DNA of 64,000 bases from JAGOFO01 sp964522105 (lineage in GTDB: Bacteria; Myxococcota_A; UBA9042; DTJE01), in contig CAZFVA010000017.1 in NCBI GenBank assembly GCA_964522105.1, forward strand, positions 1 through 64,000. The letters run 5' to 3'. The position numbers and the translations under genes were made by a program. The notes under the pieces were generated by a model. It searched no databases and was not told where the DNA came from. It saw nothing but the letters and a program-made list of their open reading frames with translations. Below are positions 27,282-36,000 of this stretch, piece after piece. Numbering within the stretch: position 1 is the first letter of the stretch; each line of letters starts with the position of its first letter.

Positions 27282-27470
27282 GATTGCTTTCCTTCCACAA
27301 ATTCCCAGCGTAACTGTACACGCCGTTCGTGACCGGCCCGTTAGCGGTTGGTGATGGTTCAGTCAGAATTATGTGACGATTGTGTTAGGACCATACGCTC
27401 TGGCGTTATAACAATCTGAATATACAGGATTATTGTTGTATTGCCCGGCCGATCGCGTCAGCAGGTGTTT

Positions 27471-28646
27471 TCACATACAGTCGTCGTTGTTGTGTGTGGG
27501 ATAGAACCCGTGACGTCGCGTAACTGTCAGATCCACAGTCTTTCCTGCAACATCGGCTGATGCTGTCCGTGACATTCCAATATGGCTGCCATGCTGGAAC
27601 AGTCCCATGCAACCGATTACCGGCAAAGCTTCCACCATCGCCTGTGGAATCGTCAGGCTGCCGGCCGTGGCTTCCTTTCTGCAGTACAGAACTGAAGCGG
27701 GTGGCGAGCCGTGCCAGCCAGTGTTAAGAACCAGATCTACGTATAGACCTGCGGTGTTTTTATCGGGTACGGCCCAGGTCACGACATTGTCCCGGCCGTC
27801 TTCCAGGGCCAACCCGCTGTCGCTGTCCGAGCTGAACGCAGTGGCATCGACCCCGGTTGTTGTGACCTCGAATGCTTCAAATCCGCCAACCTGGCCGTCG
27901 GCCTCAGAAATTATCGTGTTTCCGCTGTGTATCAGGCTGGCAGCGACGCCTTCGACGTAATACCAGTACGCATCCAGACCGTCCCCGGTCGGCTCGACTT
28001 CGATTTTCGTTGCCCCGAACGTCAAGGTCAGCTTGCCTGCCGAGATCCGTGACGGCGCTTTGACGCATTGGTCTGACTGGTCGCAGTATTCGTCGTAGTT
28101 GCATACCGGATTGCATGCGGCGCTGGTCGGGACGTACATGACGCAGTCGCCTTCCTGACGGAAAACTTCATACATTCCGGGGGTATAGGCGGCGAAAGCA
28201 TCCATTCGCATTGGTGAGTCATAGAACTCAATATTGGACCAGGCCTCGGTGTTGTAATCGAAACTTCCAGACTTCGACAGGGCGATCAGAATTCGACCGT
28301 GTGGTGAAGGCTGTGCGACAGGAACAGGTTCGGTCGTGTCTGTTGTGTCGTCAGGATTTATTGTGTCTGCCGGTTCCACCGAATCCTGATTGGCATCGTG
28401 CGCAGCGTCGGCGGGGCCAGGATCGTCAGGATTTGCTGTGTCGTCAAGCGCGTCGCCGTCCCGCAGTGGAAGATCGGCCGGTTCAGTGTCGACGTGTCCA
28501 TCGGCGATGTCCGGGCTTGTATCTTCAGCAATGTCATGGCCGCCGGTGTCATCCGCCGGTGTTGAATTGCCGCCGCACGCGACGGCAAATGACAGGCAGG
28601 ACAGCATCAAAACTGTAACGACTCTGGAGATAAATCTGGATTCCAT
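27471..28646 (-). CDS. Asp/Thr-linker lipoprotein, unknown function
   Basis: 391 residues. Signal peptide with Cys24 (SFAVAC), then about 90 residues of low-complexity Asp, Thr, Pro and Ala repeats, as in other lipoproteins of this window. The C-terminal 280 residues begin with HGRILIALSKSGSFDYN and include a Cys-rich loop (CNPVCNYDEYCDQSDQC, about residues 183-199) and several beta-strand segments. The domain is not recognised. It is probably displayed on the surface through the long linker. The next gene upstream on the same strand (penicillin acylase) ends 26 bases before its start, so both may form one transcript. Confidence 0.65.
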   Translation of the reverse strand: MESRFISRVVTVLMLSCLSFAVACGGNSTPADDTGGHDIAEDTSPDIADGHVDTEPADLPLRDGDALDDTANPDDPGPADAAHDANQDSVEPADTINPDDTTDTTEPVPVAQPSPHGRILIALSKSGSFDYNTEAWSNIEFYDSPMRMDAFAAYTPGMYEVFRQEGDCVMYVPTSAACNPVCNYDEYCDQSDQCVKAPSRISAGKLTLTFGATKIEVEPTGDGLDAYWYYVEGVAASLIHSGNTIISEADGQVGGFEAFEVTTTGVDATAFSSDSDSGLALEDGRDNVVTWAVPDKNTAGLYVDLVLNTGWHGSPPASVLYCRKEATAGSLTIPQAMVEALPVIGCMGLFQHGSHIGMSRTASADVAGKTVDLTVTRRHGFYPTHNNDDCM

Positions 28647-28672
28647 AACTACCCCGTTTCAGCAGGTGTAGA

Positions 28673-31219
28673 TCACTGAGCAGGTACGAGGTTAAGGATG
28701 CCGGAAGCGCCCTTATTGTACAAGGCCGGGTCCATCGACAGCGGCCACAGGCGCCCGTTCAGCCAGTCTTCAGAGGCGTTCGAGTAGGCGGGCGTCATCG
28801 GCCATCCTGACTGTCCCAGATCCAGCACCATCCTGGTATCTTCAAGTTTGTTGAAGTCCATCACGTGGCGGAAGGCCGGGCCTTCGCTGACCGGGAAGGC
28901 GTATTCGGCGGGCCAGAAGCCGCCACCGGCCGCCCACACAGTGTCCCATGCGCCTGGAATCGGGTACGGACCTTTGTCGAACTTGCCCATGGCTGTCTTG
29001 CCGAACGGGTGGCTGAACGTGATGGTGTGCAACTTGCCCCAGGTCCACTTTTCGACGTTGCCACCCAGTTTCTTTGAAAGGTTTTTGACGGCTGTCCGCC
29101 ACGCCTGGCGCAGGATCTCGTCGCGATTTTCGACCTGGGCCGTGCCTTTGCGGTCCCACACTTTTGCCGTTGGAGCTTCCACCCACAGTCTGTCAAAGAA
29201 GTGGTAAGTGAACCCGAATACGTTGACCAGTTTCTTGAACAGTTCGGGAAGGTCGTCATCAAGCGCCAGTTGCCAGGCTTCCCGGTACGTTGCGTAGAAG
29301 ATGCTGGCCCCGACCGAATCGACTGCGGCCACGCGGTCCCAGTTTCGCAGTGCATCCAGGGCCAGTTTTTCACGGTCGTTTACCTGGATTCCGTCCAGCG
29401 CCGTCAGCAGGAAAGGCATCAGGCGGTCGCCCTGCTTCGAGTATGCGTCGATCTGAAACCCGCGCATGTCGTCGGCAGTCAGGTCCGGTTTGGCCGTAAG
29501 CATTTCGCGGATTCTGCCGGCGCGGTAGCCCTGCATCGTGTCGATGCTGTATGGGTACGGGTAGTCATCTACCGGTACGACCTGATTGTTAGCCGTCACG
29601 ATCATCCCGGACGGCGGGTCGTACATTTTGGGCAGTTCTTCGACCGGGATGCGGCCTTTCCATTCGAAGTCGTCGGTCCAGCCGGGGACCGGTGTCGTGC
29701 CATTGAACGTTGTGCGGAGTGGCACGTTGCCGGCCGGGTAGTAACCCATGTGTCCGGCGTCGTCCACGGCGATCCAGTTCTGAATCGGCATTCCCCAGGT
29801 ATCAAGGGCCGCGAAGAACTCTTTTACGCTGCCGGCCCGCAGAAAACGCATCATCGTCAGGGCCTCGTCGGACGGCCAGACGGCGGCAGTTTTCAGCGCT
29901 ATTGGTTGTGCGTCAGCCGGTAATCCTTCAATCAGGGAGTCATTCAAGATCGCGCCGTGGCGTGTGTATCTAAGGTCGAACGGGTGATTGCGGTATTTTC
30001 CCTGGTCAATGCGTTCGCGAATCACGTGCTTTTCAATTTTAAATGGCACAGGACCTTCCGGAGTCATGTATTTCGTCGGGTCGTTCGGGTCCAGTTTTTC
30101 CAGGTAAAGGTCCTGCACGTCCGCGAAAGTGTTGGTGGCTGACCAGCCGATGTGCTGGTTGCGTCCAAGGCTCAGGAACGGGGTGCCGGGAAGCACAGCG
30201 CCGATCGCGTCGATCCCGGGTGCGCTCAGGTGCATCAGATAGAAAGTGGATGGTGCGCCGTGCAACAGGTGAGGATCGTTTGATAGAATCGGTTTGCCTG
30301 ATGCGGTGCGACTTCCTGCGACAGCCCAGCTGTTCGAAGCTGCCGGAGTGAGGTAAGGCCGCGCGTCCTGTTGTACCTGGCCGAGCAGGTTAAGGAAGGC
30401 CTTCGCTGCCGGGGCCCACGCTGCGACGTCGATACCTGATTCCTGTATCAAGGCCTGTGCAGCGTCTTTCTTAATGTCGACATTGACGCGTGGCATCGCC
30501 CGGAAGTCTTTGTCTTCCCGTTCAATGATGTTCGGGCCGATCGGGGCCACGCCGGGGAATATTTCCTGTTGTGCTTCCTGCCCCAAATCGGCGATCAGCA
30601 GGTAACGCAGCAGTTCGTGGGCCATGTTTACTGACAGTTGAAATGAAGTAAGCCGACCGACAGTCAGCACATCATGGACGGTCCATTTTTCGGGCGTCTC
30701 GCTAAGCAGCCGGTATTCAATTGGCAGGTTTTCGGCTGTACGAATCCAGGCATTTATGCCTGCAACATAAGCATCGCCCATGGCCCGGCCTTCAGCATCC
30801 AACCTGTCTGCCGCTCGTTGCGCATCCTGCGAAAGTCCCATTACGCGGAAGAACCGGTCCATGCCAAGTGTGTCCTTAAACGGCATTCCAGGGGGGGCTT
30901 CCTGCGCGCCAAGCAGTTCGCTGATTCGCCCTGACGCCATCCGTCGCAGCATGTCCATCTGGAACAGGCGCTCGCTGGCCTGCACGTAGCCTGTCGCGAA
31001 CCACAGATCGCGATCGTTCTGCGCGACTATGTGCGGTACCTGATGGCTGTCGAACGTAATCTGGACTGGTTGTGTCAGTTCGTTATGCGAAATTTGTTTA
31101 TTAAGATCAGGGGCATCCGGCTTGATCGCGTATCCGATGAAGCGGGAAGCGGCACAGGAAAGGCCTGTCAGGGCCAGGATTGTAACCAGGGCAAGTGTGA
31201 TGCGTCGACTTGTGGGCAT
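28673..31219 (-). CDS. Penicillin acylase family Ntn hydrolase
   Basis: 848 residues from the ATG with GGAGG six bases upstream. The N-terminus is a signal peptide (LALVTILALTGLSC), possibly a lipoprotein. HNELTQPVQITFDSHQVPHI and DLWFATGYVQASERLFQMD belong to the alpha subunit. The Ntn nucleophile is Ser295 in PAASNSWAVAGSRTASGKP, where the precursor would be cleaved to free the catalytic Ser. The beta part has SNDPHL, SATNTFADVQDLYLE, GMIVTANNQVVP and WGKLHTITFSHPFG. The family hydrolyses amide bonds of N-acyl compounds, for example acyl-homoserine lactones, lipopeptides or beta-lactams. The real substrate is unknown. Confidence 0.93.
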   Translation of the reverse strand: MPTSRRITLALVTILALTGLSCAASRFIGYAIKPDAPDLNKQISHNELTQPVQITFDSHQVPHIVAQNDRDLWFATGYVQASERLFQMDMLRRMASGRISELLGAQEAPPGMPFKDTLGMDRFFRVMGLSQDAQRAADRLDAEGRAMGDAYVAGINAWIRTAENLPIEYRLLSETPEKWTVHDVLTVGRLTSFQLSVNMAHELLRYLLIADLGQEAQQEIFPGVAPIGPNIIEREDKDFRAMPRVNVDIKKDAAQALIQESGIDVAAWAPAAKAFLNLLGQVQQDARPYLTPAASNSWAVAGSRTASGKPILSNDPHLLHGAPSTFYLMHLSAPGIDAIGAVLPGTPFLSLGRNQHIGWSATNTFADVQDLYLEKLDPNDPTKYMTPEGPVPFKIEKHVIRERIDQGKYRNHPFDLRYTRHGAILNDSLIEGLPADAQPIALKTAAVWPSDEALTMMRFLRAGSVKEFFAALDTWGMPIQNWIAVDDAGHMGYYPAGNVPLRTTFNGTTPVPGWTDDFEWKGRIPVEELPKMYDPPSGMIVTANNQVVPVDDYPYPYSIDTMQGYRAGRIREMLTAKPDLTADDMRGFQIDAYSKQGDRLMPFLLTALDGIQVNDREKLALDALRNWDRVAAVDSVGASIFYATYREAWQLALDDDLPELFKKLVNVFGFTYHFFDRLWVEAPTAKVWDRKGTAQVENRDEILRQAWRTAVKNLSKKLGGNVEKWTWGKLHTITFSHPFGKTAMGKFDKGPYPIPGAWDTVWAAGGGFWPAEYAFPVSEGPAFRHVMDFNKLEDTRMVLDLGQSGWPMTPAYSNASEDWLNGRLWPLSMDPALYNKGASGILNLVPAQ

Positions 31220-31347
31220 GGTGACCTCCATAATGTTGTTACGATAGCGCAAATTGACGCAGAGCAGCAGGTGAAAAATCCATAATCAGCGCCACAGGCA
31301 AACTATTTGCGAGCGGTCCGGTAATATTTTTATAACTTATGACCCGG

Positions 31348-32508
31348 TTACTGCAGGACGTGCCACGAGATTAGATTGAAGACCGGCTCATGGTCTGAAA
31401 GCGCAACGCCTTCGTCGTCCACAAAACCTGAAGGAATCGACCATTCAAGAGGCGCAAGTATAACGGTGGCGGAGCTTCTGACCATGATGCGGTCAAGGCC
31501 ATCGACGCCGCACGAAAGGATTTCGCACGATTCTGTCAGGCCGGTGGCGCCCAGGAAATTATCAAGGGTCGTGTCGTCCCCCGGTCTGCTCCGCCTCATG
31601 TTTGTATCGCCACCCAGCAGGATGGCCGCGCCTTCTGAATGTGTTGTGATGAAAGCTGCAAGCTGAATGGCCTGCGCCTGCCTGGCCGCCTTGTCTTCGT
31701 CTGAACCGCCGGCGTCCATGTGCAGGTTATAGACGTCGATGAAAACGCCACGGGCAAGTTGATGGCGCGTCCAGGTGAATCCTTTCGTCGTCATGCAGTC
31801 GCTACCCTGATCCAGCAGACCGTTGCACTGTTCCCAGCCGACACGGGTCACCGGTTCAAACGGAATATTTGAAAATGTATTCAGGCCGTCGCCAAAATTG
31901 TCCCAGTCCGGGATCGCCCACATCGGATCTGACTTGTAAAGGTGGGTTGTGCCGGCCTCCAGGTCTGCGTGATACCAGAAGTCTTCCTGCACCAGCACCA
32001 TTTCGTAGTCGTTCAGCTTCGGCGCAATCATCGGCATGTGTACTATCGGATTGACATCTGACAGCTCCATGGGCAGCCCGGCCACGTTGTAAATCAACAT
32101 GCGGATCTGGCCCTCGGTCGCCACAGCGGCGTCCGGGAATTCAAACGGGATGTCTTGCGGGATGTCTGAAGTGTCGGCATTTACCGCATCGGAAATGTCC
32201 TCCGGCGTTTCTGTGTCCAGGATCTCCGCTGCGGTGGAATCGTCACTGTCGCCGCTTCCAATATCACTGGCATCAGACAGTCCGATGTCGTTAATGTCGT
32301 TGTCTTTTATGTCGCGCGCATCGTGCGCGGCCGTGTCTTGAATATCAACAGCAACGGTATCAGGGACGTCGGTTGTGTTCGCATCGTTGATGTCGGCGAT
32401 GTTTCCGGCAGGATTCGTGCACGCGGCCGCCCACAGAAAGCAGCACGTCACAAGGCATTGCAAAGCCTTGCGCCATCCGGACCTGACAATCGCGGTTCCT
32501 TTTGCCAT
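31348..32508 (-). CDS. Lipoprotein with endonuclease/exonuclease/phosphatase domain
   Basis: 386 residues from the ATG six bases after a GAGG. Lipobox-like AAAC, then about 110 residues of Asp/Ile/Thr-rich linker. The C-terminal 250 residues hold EEP-fold motifs in order: MLIYNVAGLP, VLVQEDFW, VYNLHMDAG, ILLGGDTNM and ALSDHEPVF, which contain the Asn, Glu, His, Asp-x-Asn and Asp-His residues of the Mg-dependent active site. Relatives are secreted nucleases, sphingomyelinases and phosphoesterases. An outer-surface phosphodiesterase is likely; substrate unknown. Confidence 0.85.
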   Translation of the reverse strand: MAKGTAIVRSGWRKALQCLVTCCFLWAAACTNPAGNIADINDANTTDVPDTVAVDIQDTAAHDARDIKDNDINDIGLSDASDIGSGDSDDSTAAEILDTETPEDISDAVNADTSDIPQDIPFEFPDAAVATEGQIRMLIYNVAGLPMELSDVNPIVHMPMIAPKLNDYEMVLVQEDFWYHADLEAGTTHLYKSDPMWAIPDWDNFGDGLNTFSNIPFEPVTRVGWEQCNGLLDQGSDCMTTKGFTWTRHQLARGVFIDVYNLHMDAGGSDEDKAARQAQAIQLAAFITTHSEGAAILLGGDTNMRRSRPGDDTTLDNFLGATGLTESCEILSCGVDGLDRIMVRSSATVILAPLEWSIPSGFVDDEGVALSDHEPVFNLISWHVLQ

Positions 32509-32614
32509 GGCATCCTCAGTCGTCATGTTCCAATTGTTGATTGTACCTGTAAATCACGGGGTGCGGATGTTGTGTTTTTCGGTCGTATCGTGGTGGCTGT
32601 CGGAAGCAGTCCAG

Positions 32615-32842
32615 CTAGTCCCCATCGTGCTTGTTGCCCTTGTCGTGCTTGTCCCCGTTGCGATTGTCATGATTATTGTTGTGGCCACCTGGTCCGTTGT
32701 GGTCGTGCATTGCGTGACGGCCATGACTGTGCTGGTAATAATGCGTTCTTCGGTAATGATGAGGTCCGATGCAGCCGGCTGTGGTCAGCGCAAATGCGCT
32801 GAGCGCGACTAATGCCAGAATTTTGAAAGCCGACAAGTTCAT
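32615..32842 (-). CDS. Small His-rich lipoprotein
   Basis: 75 residues; GGAGA precedes the ATG. Signal peptide with lipobox TTAGC (Cys24). The rest is very rich in His, Asn, Asp, Gly and Lys (HHYRRTHYYQHSHGRHAMHD then NNNHDNRN and KHDKGNKHD), about 14 His in 51 mature residues. Such a tail could bind zinc, nickel or copper, but nothing besides composition supports that. Alone between two larger lipoprotein genes. Confidence 0.7.
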   Translation of the reverse strand: MNLSAFKILALVALSAFALTTAGCIGPHHYRRTHYYQHSHGRHAMHDHNGPGGHNNNHDNRNGDKHDKGNKHDGD

Positions 32843-32975
32843 TATAAGTCTCCATATGTTGCCCAGATTACTTGCAGTTGCAGGTTCTGTGCCACGGCGG
32901 CAAGTTATTGGAATGTTTCGATTAGTTGCTGATCCATTACGGACAGGCAGGCTTGTCGGAATTTTTGTTCAATCA

Positions 32976-32997
32976 AATTGAAGTGCTGGCTTCAATT
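32976..32997. promoter_or_regulatory. Perfect 8-bp inverted repeat upstream of the giant lipoprotein
   Basis: AATTGAAG, six bases, CTTCAATT; it lies about 90 bases before the ATG at 33089 and could be an operator. There is no T-run after it that would make it a terminator. Confidence 0.4.
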
Positions 32998-33088
32998 CTG
33001 ATGGACTCTGCAAGTGGTCGGTCGGGTTGATTCGATCGGTCCAGCGTGGTAGATTTCGCGCTGATTTCTGAAGCTTCAGGGGGCACTT

Positions 33089-36000
33089 ATGAATCGTATG
33101 TCGTTGTCAGTCAGTGGCGTTCTATCTGTTGTTTTTCTGTTAGTTACGGGTGGTTGTGCCGGTGGATCAAATCCATCGGATACTGATATTTCGGGTAGTG
33201 ATTCCGGGCATGAAGTCGTGCTGACGGATACCGTGACAGACCACGGCCCGACATGTACAAACGAGTGTCCTGATGAAAGCGCCCGCGAGTGCGTCGAAGG
33301 CGGTTACAGAACCTGTACCGATCTGGATGACGACGGTTGCGTCGAGTGGACACTGCCGACTGAGTGCGGCATAGGAACGTCCTGCAAGACCGGATATTGC
33401 ACCAGTTCCTGCGCCAGTCAGACCTGTACGGCCGTTGGTGCCAAGTCCTGCGGGACTGGAAATCAGGTCCTGGAGTGTGGCGATTTTGATACTGACGGCT
33501 GTCTGCAGTGGGGTAATCCTGTTGAATGTACTGAAAGTCTGGTGTGTTCCCGGGGCTTCTGTGCAAACACATGTTCCAGTGAATGCTCGGTGATTGGCGC
33601 AAAGAAATGTCAGGCAAATTCAGTTGTTACATGCGGGGACTACAACACTGACGGCTGCTATGAGTGGGGTGACGCGACGGATTGCGGCGGACAGTTCTGC
33701 AGCAATGGCGCATGCGCCGCGCAGTGCCAGGATGAATGTACAAGTATCGGCAGTCGTCAATGTGAACTGGACGGCTTCGTGCTCTGTGATGAATATGACA
33801 ACGATGGATGCCTTGAGTGGGGTACCGTCCTGTATTGCGGCAAAGATCAGGTTTGCAGCAACGGTTTCTGCGCAGTTGAATGTTCTGCGGGATGCACCGT
33901 TCAGGGTGCCCGCAAGTGTCAGATCAATTCAGTAATCACTTGTGGAAATTACAATGGTGATGAGTGTCTGGAATGGGGCTCCCCTGTGCCCTGTGACACC
34001 GGCCTGGTTTGCGGTGGTGGCAACTGCGCCAGCCAGTGTTCCAACGATTGTTTTGTCGTTAATTCGCGTCAGTGCGACGTGAGCGGCAGCGTCGTGGTCT
34101 GTGGCGACTACAACGAAGACGGCTGTCTCGAATGGGGTACTCCGACACCTTGTGACACTGACCTGGTGTGCAGCGGCGGAAACTGTGGATTGGCCTGTTC
34201 AAACGCGTGTGAGGTCGGCAATTCGCGTCAGTGTGTGGCCGGATCTACCAATCAGTTCAAGGTTTGTAATGACTACAACGAAGACGGTTGCATGGAGTGG
34301 GGCTCTTCCCAGCAGTGTGAAGGTGAATTGGTATGCAGCGGCGGAAACTGTGCGATGACTTGTTCAAATGACTGCACCATCCAGGACGAGCGTAAATGCG
34401 TTGTTGGAAACGCCTGGACGAAGTGTCAGGACTATAACGATGACGGCTGCCTGGAGTGGGGAACGTCGGTCTACTGCGAGGCGTGGGAGGAGTGCGATGC
34501 AGGCGCCTGCGAGCCATTGGCCCCACCCGCCACTATCCTGATTGATGAAGTGATGGTCGATTCGACAAGCAGCCCAGACTCCGATTCATTTGTTGAACTG
34601 TGGGGCCCGGCTGACACTGATTTGTCCGGTTGGCGTCTGGTGGGCGTCAACGGGTCTGATCAGGATGAATATCAGTCAGTGACGCTTGTTGGTGTCATTG
34701 GTTCCGATGGAAGGTTTGTCGTGGCCCATCCTGATTCGCAGGCCTCGATTCATGACATGGGCGACCAGTTCGCCGCGAACGTTGACTTTCAGAACGGCCC
34801 CGACAGTATCCAGTTGCGATACGGCGATACTGTTGTTGACGCAATCGGTTACGGCACTTTCGCTGTTGACGATTTCTTTGCGGGCGAAGGCAGCCCGGTC
34901 CCGAAGCCCCTTGCGAATCACAGCCTTGCGCGTGACCTTTCCCACACCGACACGGGCGATAACCTGGCTGACTTTTCTGAACTGTCTTCGCCGACACCCG
35001 GTGCTGCCAATCAGGACGTCAACGAAGCCCCGACGGCTCAGTTGAAATGTCCGGGAACAGGTATCCTGGGTCAGTCCCTGTCGTTCGACGCCTCGGATTC
35101 CGATGATCCGGACGGTACGTTGACCACTTTTGCTTTTGATTTCGGCGATCTGTCGTCTGTCGTGTCCGGCTCTGACGCCACTGTTGAACATGTGTTTTCG
35201 AAGGCGGGTACGTTCTCGGTTTCGGTCACCATAACCGATAATCGTGGCGCCACTGATGAAGCCGGATGTCAGGTTGCGATCGGCGACGATAATGCCCCGA
35301 CTGTGGACTTCATCCGCCCCGCCAACGATACGCAGGTGACCCAGGGTTCGTCGGTATCGGTGCTTGTCAACCCGTCGGCCGTCCCCGGCCGCAGCATTAC
35401 CAAGGTTGATCTGCTGGTCGGCGGAGTCGCAACAGGCCTGTCGGATGATTCGGCCCCGTATGAGTTCACATACGTTGTTCCCGCCAATGAACCGAATAAT
35501 TCGACTTTGACTTTGCAGGCCAAGGCTACCGACAGCGTTGGTTCGGTCGGCATCGGGTCCGTTAATCTTCTGGTGCGTAACGATGCGCCTGTCGCCAGTT
35601 TCACCGCGGTCGTCAGCGGCGAAAAGCAGATTACGGTCGACGCGTCGTCATCACGCGACACAGAAACGGCCGCTGCCGAACTGGTTGTCCGGTGGGACTT
35701 CACTAACGACGGCACATGGGACACCGGTTGGTCCACAGAAAAGATCGTCCTGCATACTTACCCGGCCGACGGTCAGTACACCATCAGAATGGAGGTCAAA
35801 GACGCCATCGACCAGACTGCGTCCTCGACCCGTGACATCACGCTCAGCTCGATTCAGTATGTTGGCGGGACTGTAAACACAACGACGTGGACCGGGACTA
35901 TCGTTATTACCGGTGACGTTACGGTACCGGCCGGACAGACCCTGACTGTTGCAGCAGGCACTTCGGTGCAGTTCGCGTATATCGATCAGGACACAAATGG

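Noticed and set aside
27282..27470. Possible Pho box ahead of pstS (CGTCACATAATTCTGACTG on the minus strand)
   Set aside because: It resembles the consensus only loosely and lacks two direct CTGTCA-type repeats with the correct 11-base spacing.
33250..34515. CRISPR-like periodic repeats
   Set aside because: The periodicity of about 155-165 bases is in codons of Cys-rich protein repeats; there are no short identical repeats with unique spacers.
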